From assembly GCF_047675955.1 (NCBI RefSeq), contig NC_132916.1, positions 65,775,481 through 65,839,480 on the forward strand: a stretch of DNA of 64,000 nucleotides, written 5' to 3'. Origin of the DNA: Chlorocebus sabaeus. Taxonomy: Eukaryota; Chordata; Mammalia; Primates; Cercopithecidae. Position numbers and translations under genes: made by a program. Under the pieces are notes generated by a model. It ran no database searches and had not been told where the DNA came from. It was given only the letters and a program-made list of their open reading frames with translations. This document shows, one piece after another, positions 24,530 through 34,599 of this stretch; the stretch's first letter is position 1; the number at the start of each line of letters is the position of its first letter.

Positions 24530-25385
24530 TTAATGAAATTGCCCAGCTTTTGTTTGTCTGGTACATTCTTTATTTCTCTTTGTTTGAAGGATATTTTCAC
24601 CAGATATACTCCTCTGGGTTAAAAGGTTTTTTCTTCAGCATTTTAAATATGTCATGCTACTGTTACCTGGCCTGTAAGGTTTCCACTAGGAAGTGTGCTG
24701 ACATATGTATTGGAGCTCCATTATATGTTACGCGTTCTCTTGCTGCTTTTATAATCCTTTATCTTTGATCTATGGGAGTTTCATTATTGAATGTCTTGTG
24801 TTATCTTCTTTAGGTTCAATGTACTTAGTGTTCTATAACCTTCTTATGCTTGGTTATTGATATATTTCTTTAGGTTTGGAAAGTTCTCTGTTATTAACCC
24901 TTTGAATAAACTTTCTGCCTCATCTCTTTCTCTACCTCCTCTTTAAGGTCAGTAACTCTTAGATTTGCCCTTTTGAGGCTATTTTCTAGATCCTGTAGGT
25001 GTACTTCATTATTTTTAATTCTCTTTTATTTTGTATCCTCTAACTGTGCATGTTCAAATATGTTGTCTTCTAGCTCACTAATTCTTTCTTCTGCTTGATC
25101 TGTTCTGCTGTTAAATGACTCTGATGCATTCTTCACTATGTCAGTTGCATTTTTAGCTCCATAATTTCTGCTTGATTTTTAAAAAATTATTTCAATCTCT
25201 TTGTTAAATTTATCTGACAGAATTCGAAATTCCTTCTCTGTGTTATCTTTAATTTCTTTGAGTTTCCTCAACACAGCTATTTTAAATCCTCTGTCTGAAA
25301 CATCATATATCTCTGTTTTTCCAGGCTTGGTCTTTGATTTCTTATTTAGTTCATTTGGTGAGGTCATGTTTTCATGCATGACGTT
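24530..25385 (-). pseudogene. L1 ORF1 remnant
   Basis: Minus-strand frame 25179-25379 reads through an L1 ORF1p-like N-terminal segment: KLKEIKDNTEKEF and LSDKFNKEIEII, the charged, heptad-like start of the coiled coil. The downstream part (24530-25170) matches L1 ORF1 only at DNA level and is out of frame. The live protein would be the RNA-binding chaperone of the retrotransposition particle; this copy is dead. Confidence 0.7.
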
Positions 25386-26172
25386 GATACTAGCAGGTGT
25401 TCTTTGGTGTCTGGATATTGAGGAGTTACGTATTTCTTGTAGTCTTCACTGTCTGGGCTTATTTTTAGTCCTCCTTCGTGGAAAGGCTTTCCAGATATTT
25501 GCAAAGACCTGGGTGTTGTGATCTACACTGTATTTGCTTTAGGGGGTACCCCAAGCCCAGTAATGCTGTGGTTCTTACACGCTCATAGAGGAACCTACTT
25601 GATGGTCCTGGACAAGATCTGGGAGAATTCTCTGGATTACTAGGGAGTGACTCTTGTTCTCTTCCCTTATTTTCTTACAAACAGAGTCTCTCTGTCTCTT
25701 CTCTGAGCTACCTAAAGCTGGGGTTGGAGTGACATAAGCACCTTTGTTGCTGACATCAGTATCACTGCACTGGGTCAGATCTGAAGCTATCACAGAACTG
25801 GACCTCACACAAGACCTGCTGTCACCACTTCCTGGTACTGCCCATGTTTACTCAAGGTCCTGAGGCTCTACAACTAGTAGGTTGCAAAGCCAGTCAGGCC
25901 TGTACTCTTCCCTTCAGGGCAGGGAGGTCTCCAGGCCCTACATGGGTCCAGAGTTGCCATCAGGAAGTCAGGGACTAGAGTAAAAAACCTGATAAGTCTA
26001 CCTGGTGTTCTGTTGTACTGTAGCTGTGCTGGCACTCAAGCCATGGGACACAGTCCTTCTGAGTCTTCCCTCCCCTTTTCACAGTCAGAAGAGCCTCACC
26101 CTGTAGACACTGCCATTCAAGGCCATGAAGAGTATTGCCAGACTACAGTCAATGCTCCCTTAAGACACAAGG

Positions 26173-26196
<24 letters not shown>

Positions 26197-26205
<9 letters not shown>

Positions 26206-26257
26206 TTTTTTTTTTTTTTTAATATACTTTAAGTTCTAGGGTACATGTGCACAACCC
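26197..26257 (-). mobile_element. Very short L1 3'-end insertion with poly-A tail
   Basis: About 24 T's followed by AATATACTTTAAGTTCTAGG and GTACATGTGCACAAC, the reverse complement of the last ~37 bases of a primate-type L1 3' UTR. The duplication AAGGTCTCT lies at 26169-26177 and 26258-26266. A (TC)n run between the left duplication and the T-run has expanded since insertion. The host sequence is the 5' UTR of the older L1. Confidence 0.82.
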
Positions 26258-26770
26258 AAGGTCTCTTCAGTCAGTTCTTGGAGAATGTTGCCTGGCCTGG
26301 GACTCAACCTTCAGAGCAGTGGGCTCCCTTCTGGCCCAGGGCAGGTCCAGAAATGCCATCCAAGTGTCAAGTCCTGAAATCAGGGAACCTAAGAGCTTGC
26401 TTGATGCTCTACATGCCTGTGGGCTGTGCTGGTACCTGAAGCCAGCAAGTCTCAGAGGCTCACCCAAAGCCCCCAACATAGTACCTGGGTATTGCTGCTG
26501 GCTATTCATGGCCCAAGGGCTCTCCAGTTAGCAGATGATGAATGCTGCCAGCACTGAGTTTTTTTTCTTTCAAGGCAATAGTTTTCCTTCTGTGCCATGT
26601 TGTGTCTAGGAATGTCATCTGGGAGCTAAAGCTTAGAATGGGGACCTCACAACCCTGATTGCTGCCCTGTCCTGTGGTGGCTTAGCTGGTATCCAAGATA
26701 AAAGACAAAGTCCTTTGCACTAATCCCTCTGCTCTCCTCAAGTGGAAGGATGGTATCTCTTTTATCTCTC

Positions 26771-27066
26771 TTTTTTCTTTTTTTGAGACAAAGTCTTACT
26801 TTGTCACCCAGACTGGAGTGCAGTGGCATGATCTCGGCTCACTGCAACCTCTGCCTCTCAGGTTCAAGCGATTCTACTGCCTCAGCCTCCGGAGTAGTTG
26901 GGATTACAGGCATATGCCACCATTCCCTGCTAATATTTGTATTTTTAGTACAGACGGAGTTTCATCACATTGCCCAGGTTGGTTTTGAACTCCTGACCTC
27001 AAGTGATCCACCCATCTTGGTCTCCCAAAGTGCTGGGATTACAGGCATGAGCCACCGTGTCAAGCC
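26771..27066 (-). mobile_element. AluS (Sx-like)
   Basis: Complete antisense Alu in the L1 5' UTR. The duplication is GGATGGTATCTCTTTT (about 26748 on) and GGATAGTATTTCTTTT (27068 on), two mismatches. Minus-strand CTCAGCCTCC and TGAGCCACCG landmarks are present. Confidence 0.93.
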
Positions 27067-27707
27067 AGGATAGTATTTCTTTTGGAGCCAAACTGGGGCA
27101 GCTGGGGGTTAAGGGAAGCGATACCAGTGGCACTCCCTTAGTCACCCCAGCTAGTGTCTCAATATGTCACATGTCCTCCCAGTCCACTGTCTCTCGGACT
27201 AGTTCAGCACTAGGACTCGCCTGTGAGTCGCAGTCTTTATGGCCTAGATTGCCTTTTAAATTTATTTGAAGACACAGAGTACTTGGGCCCTCAGTGGCAA
27301 GGTTTGTGGGAACTCAAGTTCCATCCTCTAGGATAGGTAATTTTTCTGTGGCTAGGGCTGGTTTAAATGCTCCCTCCTTGGTCAGGAGTCAGCCGAGTTT
27401 GATTCAATTTTCCTTTCATCTCTAACAGTACAACACTGAGTTCAATGCCTCATACTTGCGGTGTTCTCCCTCCCCCAGTGCCTGGAGACACTCTTTGCAC
27501 CATGCCACTACTGCCAAGGGTAGGGAAGGGGTGGCATCAATGGTTCAGGACTGTTTTTTTCTATCTTTTCAGTGCCTCTTTGGGCGATATGAAGTTAAAA
27601 CTAGGTACTATGAGTACTCACCTGTGTTTTGGCCCTTATGAAGGATTTTTCTGTGTAGACAGTTGTTAAATTGGTGTCCTGGTGTGGGGAATGATTAGTG
27701 GAGCCTT

Positions 27708-28002
27708 TCCTTTTTTTTTTTGAGATGGAGTCTCACTCTGTCACCCAGGCTGGAGTGCAGTGGCACAATCTCTGCTCACTGCAACCCTTGCCTCCTGGGT
27801 TCAAGCAATTCTCCTGTCTCAGCCTCCCAAGTAGCTGGGAATACAGGTGCCCACACCATGCCCTGCTAATTTTTGTAGTTTTAGTAGAGATGTGGTTTCA
27901 CCATATTGGCCAGGCTGGTCTCGAACTCCTGACCTCAGATGATCCACCCACCTTGGCTTCCCAAAGTGCTGGGATTACAAGCATGAGCCACTGCACTCGG
28001 CC
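27708..28002 (-). mobile_element. AluS (Sx-like) near the L1 5' end
   Basis: Complete antisense Alu with a perfect 12-bp duplication TAGTGGAGCCTT at 27696-27707 and 28003-28014, about 25 bases inside the L1 start. The 143-codon plus-strand frame 27698-28129 is translated Alu plus flank, not a gene. Confidence 0.94.
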
Positions 28003-28379
28003 TAGTGGAGCCTTGTATTCCACCATCTTGCTGCACCTAGAATTGGTCCTTTCTGAGTGCTGTACAGAAGAATCTAGTCTTTTGCTCTTGGTGGTTTTCT
28101 GGCAATCTTTAGCATTCCTTGGCATGTAGAAGCATCACCCAGATCTTGTCTTTATCTTCACATTGCATTCTCCGTGTGTTCATGTCTGTCTTCACATTTC
28201 CCCTCTTCATAAGAGCACCAGTAATGTTGGACCAGGGTCCCACCCTACTCAAGCATGACTTAACTAATTACATCTGCAGTAACTCTATAACTAAGTAAGG
28301 TTGCATTCTGAGGTGCTGGAGGTTAGGACTTCAACATATAAATAGGGTGGGGGGGCAGAATTAATTATATAACAATATT

Positions 28380-30754
28380 CATAGAACACAATATAGACAT
28401 TTTTGGACCAATGAAAATTGGCCCTTATAAACCAAGAATTCCATTGTCTCTACTGTTTTCTTGCAGGTAGCGCTGTTTCATCTATAGCCTATAGCCAATA
28501 AAAACAACATTGCACAACGTATTATTTACTATATTTTAGAACTCGAAACTATTATTTTTGCTCAGATAGGATTGTATTAAGGGATTATATTTGGATTATT
28601 CAGTTTAAAGAAGTAGCATTTAAGAATTTGCCTATATGTTATATAGGTTTAAATCAAAGGCTCCTTTTATAATGTCTGCAAGTGTACTTTTGAAAATTTG
28701 TTTGCAAAACTAGAACCTTTGTGTGTTTGGGGACATGGTGAGTGGTTCTGAGTTGGTATACTCTTTCAATGACACCTCCTGCTGTGGGTTTTATAGCTGT
28801 TCTTGCATAAAACCACTCTGATTTGAGCCAAAAGAAAATGGTGGGAGTAATTTAGAGGAAAGTTAATAATTTGAATCTTAAATTAATGTAATTACAAGAG
28901 TGAAATGATCTAATTCATTAAACTTCCATTTATTTGTGTTAAAGGCAGGGTTTGGGTATTGGTGTGCTTGTTTGGGTAACACAGCTGAACAAAAACAAAA
29001 TGATAAATAAAATACAGGTTAACTGGCAGTGCAATGTGTAAGCTGGCCTTGTGATTAAACAATGTTTTGTTCTGAACCAGGTCTGAAGCTTCTGGAGGTG
29101 CCAAGGAGGGATAATCAAAAGGTCTTGAGGTCATGGATGTCAGAACTAGCAGGAGAGAGTCATAGAGGTGCAGCAGGAAGGATCTAGGAAGTGACTTCAA
29201 AAGTTTAGGCGTTGCTTTTCTGATTTCATTTTCCTCTTAAAATGGGCAGTTAAAGCTCTGATTCCCTAAAGGTATCCCAGTAACTACATGTGGTTGCGAA
29301 GCACTAAGAAATTAAAAAACAAAAAACAAACAAACAAAAACAATACTTTTCCATTATTGTTTTTACCTCCTACTGTAGTGTTCAAGGATAGCAGATATTG
29401 ATATGAATAAGTAATATTATAGAGCCCTGATTGAACATGTTTACATCAAGGGTGGTTTTCAAAGAAATTTAAAAATGCAGAAAACCACATAAAAGACTCT
29501 AAAACTTAGAGTCAGGCTGTCACTTATGAGATTAATTGGAGAAACCCTTTCTGAACCTCCTCCCTCCAAAAATTTCACAGAAGTATGGTGTTGATTGGCC
29601 CCTTGGCCTTTTCTTGTCAGTTTGGGAGCTGGCTTTAGGCTGTTGTCCTGGCCTAAGATAAACATGTGGCTTAGGCTTTGGGTCAAATTACCTCTTTCAG
29701 TCTTTCTTCCCAACCCTCTGTTTCCTCTTACACGGCCCACTAACCAGTTCAAGGCTAGTACTCAATATGCTTCTCATCAGACTGGTGAAAGCCAAATGTG
29801 CATACTGGTTTCGGAAGTCCTGAGAAATAGAGCAATAATTGAAACGCTCATGATTTCAAGGAGCTCCTGAGACCTCCCTGGGATAGATTTTAAAGTAATT
29901 TAAACAGGGTCCAGTACAACTTGTTCAAAATCTAAGTGGAATTTTGGACTAAGTTCAATAAAATAATAATATGTTATTTTAATTTTCTTGATCCCCTGTC
30001 CAGAGAGACTTTGGGTGGCAGATTTGCTTACTTGGGGCAGGATTCAGGCATTCCTCCCTTGTTAGACCCATTATCACTTTTAAATTTGCTCACATGTACC
30101 TCTCATTACCATGTCAACTTTATCACGATTTTTAATACTTACCTTTACGTACTTTAAAAACTAATTTTTAAAATCTGATAAAAACTGGCAGTGAGTTATT
30201 CTGTTTTAGATGTAAATGTCAGTAGCAAAACTTTTACCAAATTAGTTCATTTACAATGTTCTCATTTCCTATGGTTCAAGGAAAGAATTTCCTTTGAAAA
30301 CAAAATCAACCAAAATAATAGAGAGGAAAAATTTAGCATTTGTTTATCTTGTATTCTGATTGTTGAAGTTATTATTTTATCCTCTAATAAAAATAACTGT
30401 AAATTTAAAGTAAAATTAGTCATTAGGTATTGCTTGTTACTTCTTAGTAGGCTTATATTTTTATTTTAAATAAAGAGCAACATATTCTCACTGAGGTTTA
30501 TAAGTAAGCTTGGATCTAGAGTTTTGTGCATATAAATATTGTTGAGTATATTAATAATCCTGAGTGTATGAAATATTTTATCTGTTTGATTTTCAATTTC
30601 AAAATTATTTAGGAAACTACATTATAAATGCTGGATATAACTTAACAATCAACAGTGACTCATACATTTGTGTTCACATATATTGAATTACAAATAAATC
30701 ACCAATGAAATTTCAAACTCAATGCAATTTGTTTCTATTAAAACTATAGAAAAT
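28380..30754. other. Unassigned interval with one copy of a dispersed 112-bp repeat
   Basis: No gene seen. 28651-28765 has a diverged direct copy at 31350-31461. An (ACAAA)-like simple stretch lies at about 29313-29342. Several 70-97 codon frames occur on both strands (for example 29459-29752 minus, 29595-29870 plus, overlapping), with no domain. Confidence 0.5.
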
Positions 30755-31072
30755 GGGCCTGGCACGGTGACTCATGCCTGAAATCCTAGCACTTTGGGAG
30801 GCTGAGGAGGATGGATTTCCTGAGAGCAGAATTTCGAGACCAGTCTGGGCAATACAGTGAAACCCCATCTCTACTAAAATACAAAAAATTAGTCTGGTGT
30901 GGCAGCATACACCTGTAGTCCCAGGTACTTGGGAAGCTGAAACAGAATTGCTTGAACCTTGGAGGCAGAGGATGCAGTGAACTGACACCACGCCCCTGCA
31001 CTTCAGCCTGGGCGACAGAGCGAGACTCCATCTCCAAAAAAGCAAGCAAACAAACAAACAAACAAAAACACA
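30755..31072 (+). mobile_element. Diverged AluS/J
   Basis: Plus-strand Alu from GGGCCTGGCACGGTGAC to an A-rich tail with (CAAA)n at about 31040-31070. Many CpG losses and small deletions. The two 128-codon minus-strand frames here (30719-31105, 30786-31172) are antisense Alu translations. Confidence 0.88.
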
Positions 31073-31690
31073 ACAAATGGCAGTCATAGTCTTGCTGTCC
31101 TTCAACTGCTATATCAATATTCCAAGATAAAATGCAGAATTTAAAAAAAACTCTATAATGCAAGTTTCTCAAATTGAAAGCAACTTAATGTTTTTTAAAA
31201 ATATTTTAAACTTCTACTTATATGTTTAATATATTAGATTAATATTTAATATTTCTAAGGTATATGATTGTATCTTCTTTAATATCTAAGATATTAGATA
31301 TAAGATATAATCGTAGAGTTTTCTATCACTTTTAAAGTTTCAAGTGTTAAAATCATAGGCTGGTTTTATAATCTCTGCAAGTGTACTTTTGAAACATTTC
31401 TGTAAAAGTAGGACCTGTGAGTGTTTGGGGATATGGGGAGTAGTTCTGAGCTGGTATACTATAATTTTAAGTTAAAATAAAATTAAAGGCACTGAAACAC
31501 TTCAGAAATATATATATACACACACACACACACATATACATATACACAGACATATTTACATATATACATATACACACACACACACCATGGGATATAGTTT
31601 TAATACGGAAAAATATTGTACTAAGAATGAAACTGCTTATTCTCCCCTTCACCATTAATACATAATTAAAATCAAGCAATTGACCTAAAC
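31073..31690. other. Unassigned AT-rich DNA with a CA/TA microsatellite
   Basis: A (CA)n/(TA)n mixture occupies about 31507-31585 and accounts for the low-complexity part of the open frame 31467-31790. The second copy of the 112-bp repeat is at 31350-31461. Confidence 0.5.
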
Positions 31691-32044
31691 CAGTAGTTCT
31701 TAACTTTTTGGTCTCCGAGCCTATTCTGTGGTCTTCCAATTTATTGATGATCCAGAAAAGTTTTTGTTGATTAAAATTAAAACGGAGCAATTAAATATAT
31801 GTATATTATTTATTTATTTTAGAAGAAAAAAATACAAATGAACATAAATACAACATTTTCATAAAAACAATTTTATTTTCAAAATAAAAAAAATATTTAT
31901 TGAGAAGAGAAACATTGCTTTACTTGTTTTCAAATAATGTTAATGTCTGCCTTCACAGGAGTGTGGGACCCCCGCCATTGCTTTGCACATTTCATTAGTT
32001 GTCAGGGCAATGCTGGGGTCCTGCACCACACTTTGAAACCATTG
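31691..32044 (+). mobile_element. hAT-Charlie-type non-autonomous DNA transposon
   Basis: A 354-bp element starting CAGTAGTTCTTAACTTTTTGG and ending with the diverged inverted end CTTTGAAACCATTG. It is bounded by an 8-bp duplication with one mismatch, ACCTAAAC (31683-31690) and GCCTAAAC (32045-32052), the hallmark length for hAT. The interior is AT-rich with 'AAAATAAAAAAAATATTTATTG', as in MER1/MER5-group elements. No transposase frame. Strand is arbitrary. Confidence 0.78.
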
Positions 32045-32052
32045 GCCTAAAC

Positions 32053-33419
32053 TCTCTGTGCCAACACAAGAAACCACTTAACATGATGGTGACACAATTT
32101 CTTTTCTGTTCATCAATTTCATTTATGACCTTTGCTTCAGATAAATAAAACATTTCCCTTATTTTACTCCCTTTTTCATTCATTCATCCCTGTGTGTTTT
32201 TCAGAAATTGTACTGATTCCTAGAGATAAAAAGTTGCTTTATGCAATTAAATGTTATAATTTAGGTAAAGCATCTGGAAGTGTACTGGCTCTTGGTAACT
32301 ATTCAATTAATGATTTGATCTCACTACGGCCATGCATAAAAGCGTGTAATAGAGCATAGTAAGAATATTTGATGATTATTTTCACGGACGAAATAATTCT
32401 GTGAGTAAACTTTAGGTGGAACAGAAAGGAAGACACCAGAGGCATTTGGTATACCAGGCTACACATGTGAATCAATTATGCTAGGAATGAAGAGAAGTGA
32501 CAAGGACTGAGATATCCATGGAGTTAAAACAAAGAGAATAGGTGAACATATTGACTGAAGAAGAAGAAAAAAGTACAAAGGGTGGATTTGAATAGGGGTA
32601 ACCTTACCAGAATTATGTTTAATAGTGAAGACACTGAAAACAGAATATTCGCTAAGCAGGCATTGATACTCTTCCTATCTGTTTAGGTCAGTTATTTACA
32701 TTTAAGGTAGGGATTCTCATTAAAGTGTCTTATTGAGGCATGTGCTTAAGAGAAGATAAGTGAGAGGAACAGAATAAAGGCAGGAGGAGAAAAACAAACA
32801 TGCATGTGTTCTCAAGTGAATTCTAGCTTAGCCTTGATGCACAGGGAAATGTGGGACACAAATCAGACCGGTGATTTGGTCTCAACTTGAAGCAAGGGGT
32901 CAGTAGTTTGTACCTCTGTGTCATTCCATCACTGTTTGCTGGTTGGTGAGAAGCTGTCTAACCTCTGGATGAGGAAGTTTGAATTAAACTGAGAGAATCC
33001 TCCAGACAAGAGGGAATCTTTACACCATTAGTAATCAACACTCAATTCACCTGGGGGGAATGAGGGTGGCAATGAAGGGGCCTCGATGGTGCAACGTCGG
33101 CATCCGTAAATACCACCGCTTGAATGACTCAGATTCACTTTCTTTTCTAAATAAGTTTACTTCATCCAGCTGTGTTACTTGCCCATAATTTTTGGAAACA
33201 TTTATAAGAAAAGGGTTTATAGCAAGAAATACAACCAACTGATCCCGGTGGGTCAACAGTTAGTCTTGTAGCATCATCTCACTCTTCCACAGCTATCAGA
33301 TTTCGCTTCTGCTAGACAGGCACTACCCTCCAAATGGTGTGGTGAGTGGAGTGACTAAGGGTTTTGAACCCCTATTTGCCATGACTTCATCAGGCTGTGG
33401 TTGCTGTTATTGCCGTTTC
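32053..33419. other. Mostly unassigned; possible MIR tail at 32195-32325
   Basis: 32240-32320 (GGTAAAGCATCTGGAAGTG, CTGGCTCTTGGTAACTATTC) resembles the MIR 3' half in order, weakly. A few CpGs persist at about 33083-33120. No gene was identified. Confidence 0.4.
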
Positions 33420-34560
33420 TAATTAAAAACAGAAACGACAGAAAGTAATAAATTGCTAAAAAATAAAAAATAGTATGATACAGAAGCTGGCCTGAAGGAG
33501 CTCTCATAGGCCGCAGCTGGAACAATTTGAACAATGTAATGATAGAATTGGATTATAATCCAAAGATTAAATATCAACAAGTCTATACTGATGTAAATAA
33601 ATGATAAGGTAAATAAATAAATGGGGAAATGAGACAATTCTTACTTAAAGGAGCATTCCAATTAATGGACGTAGATGTAATAAAAATAGAAAAACACTGG
33701 AGAAGAGCACCACAGCAGTAATTTCTGCAGGCAAAATGAATTGATGAACCATACAATTAGTGGGTGAAAATGGAAGAAAAATAGGATATTTACATTGCCA
33801 TAAAGTGTCTTCCTCTAACTACTTATTAATTACCATGGTGTTTTTTTTGTTTTGTTTTGTTTTTTTAACATATATTTACCAGTTTTTGACACTTCTCCCT
33901 CCAGGAGGTGAAGCATAATTCTCTTCCCCTTGAAGATGGGCTGGTTCTAGTAATGCTTGTGTAATGAATAGTCTGGAAACATAAAAAGATAATTTTACAG
34001 TGGAGAACTCTAACAGACATTATCTGAAACAAACAATCAAGTTCAATGTCACCAGTAATAAGTAAGAAGACAATTGATATCATGTGCTTCTTAACATGAT
34101 ACAATGAGAAGGGCATATCATCTCCGTGGCATTCTTCCTCCATATCCACAAACTCGGTCAGATGTTCAGATGATCCCAAATGAGAAACATTCTGCAAAAT
34201 ACCTGACCTACTTTTCAAAAGTGTCAAGATCATGGAAACGATGAACTGTCACAGAGAGGAGGAAAATAAGGAACCATGAAAATTAAATGTGATGTGGGGT
34301 CTCACACTGAATTTCAGATGAGAAAAGGAGAAACTCGTAAGAATCTACTAGTGGAGAAAAGTAGTGAAATTCAATTCAAGTTTGTAGTTTAGATGATAGC
34401 ATTGTACCTATGTTAATTACTTAGTTTTGAGACTGGTATTGTGTATGTAAGATTCCAATACTAGAGGAAGTTAATATGAAATAAACATAGAAACTTTCTA
34501 TACTATTTTTGCAACTGCAGTATAAGTCTAAAATTATGTCAAGATATATATTTTTTAAAA
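33420..34560 (+). mobile_element. L1M 3' UTR/3' end, sense
   Basis: The right part is recognisable as an old L1 tail: AAAATACCTGACCTAC, GTGTCAAGATCATGGAAAC, GAACTGTCACAGAGAGG, then TTAAATGTGATGTGGGG, a TTAATTACTTAGTTTTGAG segment and 'TTTTGCAACTGCAGTATAAG' close to the end. The left part (33420-33830) carries L1-like (TAAA)n text and is less certain. The 122-codon minus-strand frame 33865-34233 is antisense to this and not a gene. A T-rich interruption lies at 33841-33867. Confidence 0.55.
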
Positions 34561-34599
34561 AAATGTCATGCAAGCATAAATAGATGCCTTAGTGAATAT

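Larger units (their letters stand above)
19140..28038 (-). mobile_element. Near full-length old L1 (L1MA/L1PB-like), antisense, heavily interrupted
   Basis: Runs from 3' tail (left) to 5' UTR start (right). The flanking duplication AGAATTGGTTCTT (19127-19139) and AGAATTGGTCCTT (28039-28051) differs at one base. In order: 3' UTR (19480-19900), ORF2 remnant, intergenic, ORF1 remnant, and a GC-richer 5' UTR (about 25390-28038) beginning on the minus strand with GGTGCAGCAAGATGGTGG, so it is not 5'-truncated. Guests: Alus at 19186, 26771 and 27709, a MaLR with its own Alu at 22104-23532, and a tiny L1 tail at 26197. About 1.5 kb of ORF2 is missing at the MaLR. Confidence 0.85.
19012..28374 (-). 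mobile_element. MLT1 solo LTR split by a nested L1
   Basis: Two pieces, 19012-19139 and 28052-28374, together make about 450 bp of antisense MLT1: TGTATTAATTTACTAGGGC at one end and the reverse complement of the TGTTATA...AATTC start at the other (AATTATATAACA). The outer duplication is a perfect 5 bp, ATATT at 19007-19011 and 28375-28379, as expected for a MaLR. Everything between the pieces is a later L1 insertion and its own guests. The right piece shows TTCTGGCAATCTTTAGCATT and TTGGCATGTAGAAGCATCAC, text diagnostic of MLT1. Confidence 0.9.

Noticed and set aside
25201..25521. 106-codon plus frame
   Set aside because: Antisense of the L1 ORF1/5' UTR; the opposite strand carries the recognisable ORF1 fragment.
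27698..28129. 143-codon plus-strand frame
   Set aside because: It is almost entirely antisense Alu plus MLT1/L1 flank; such frames are common and carry no domain.
30719..31172. Two overlapping 128-codon minus frames
   Set aside because: Both are translations of the antisense strand of an Alu in different frames.
33865..34233. 122-codon minus frame
   Set aside because: Antisense to L1M 3' UTR sequence; chance opening.
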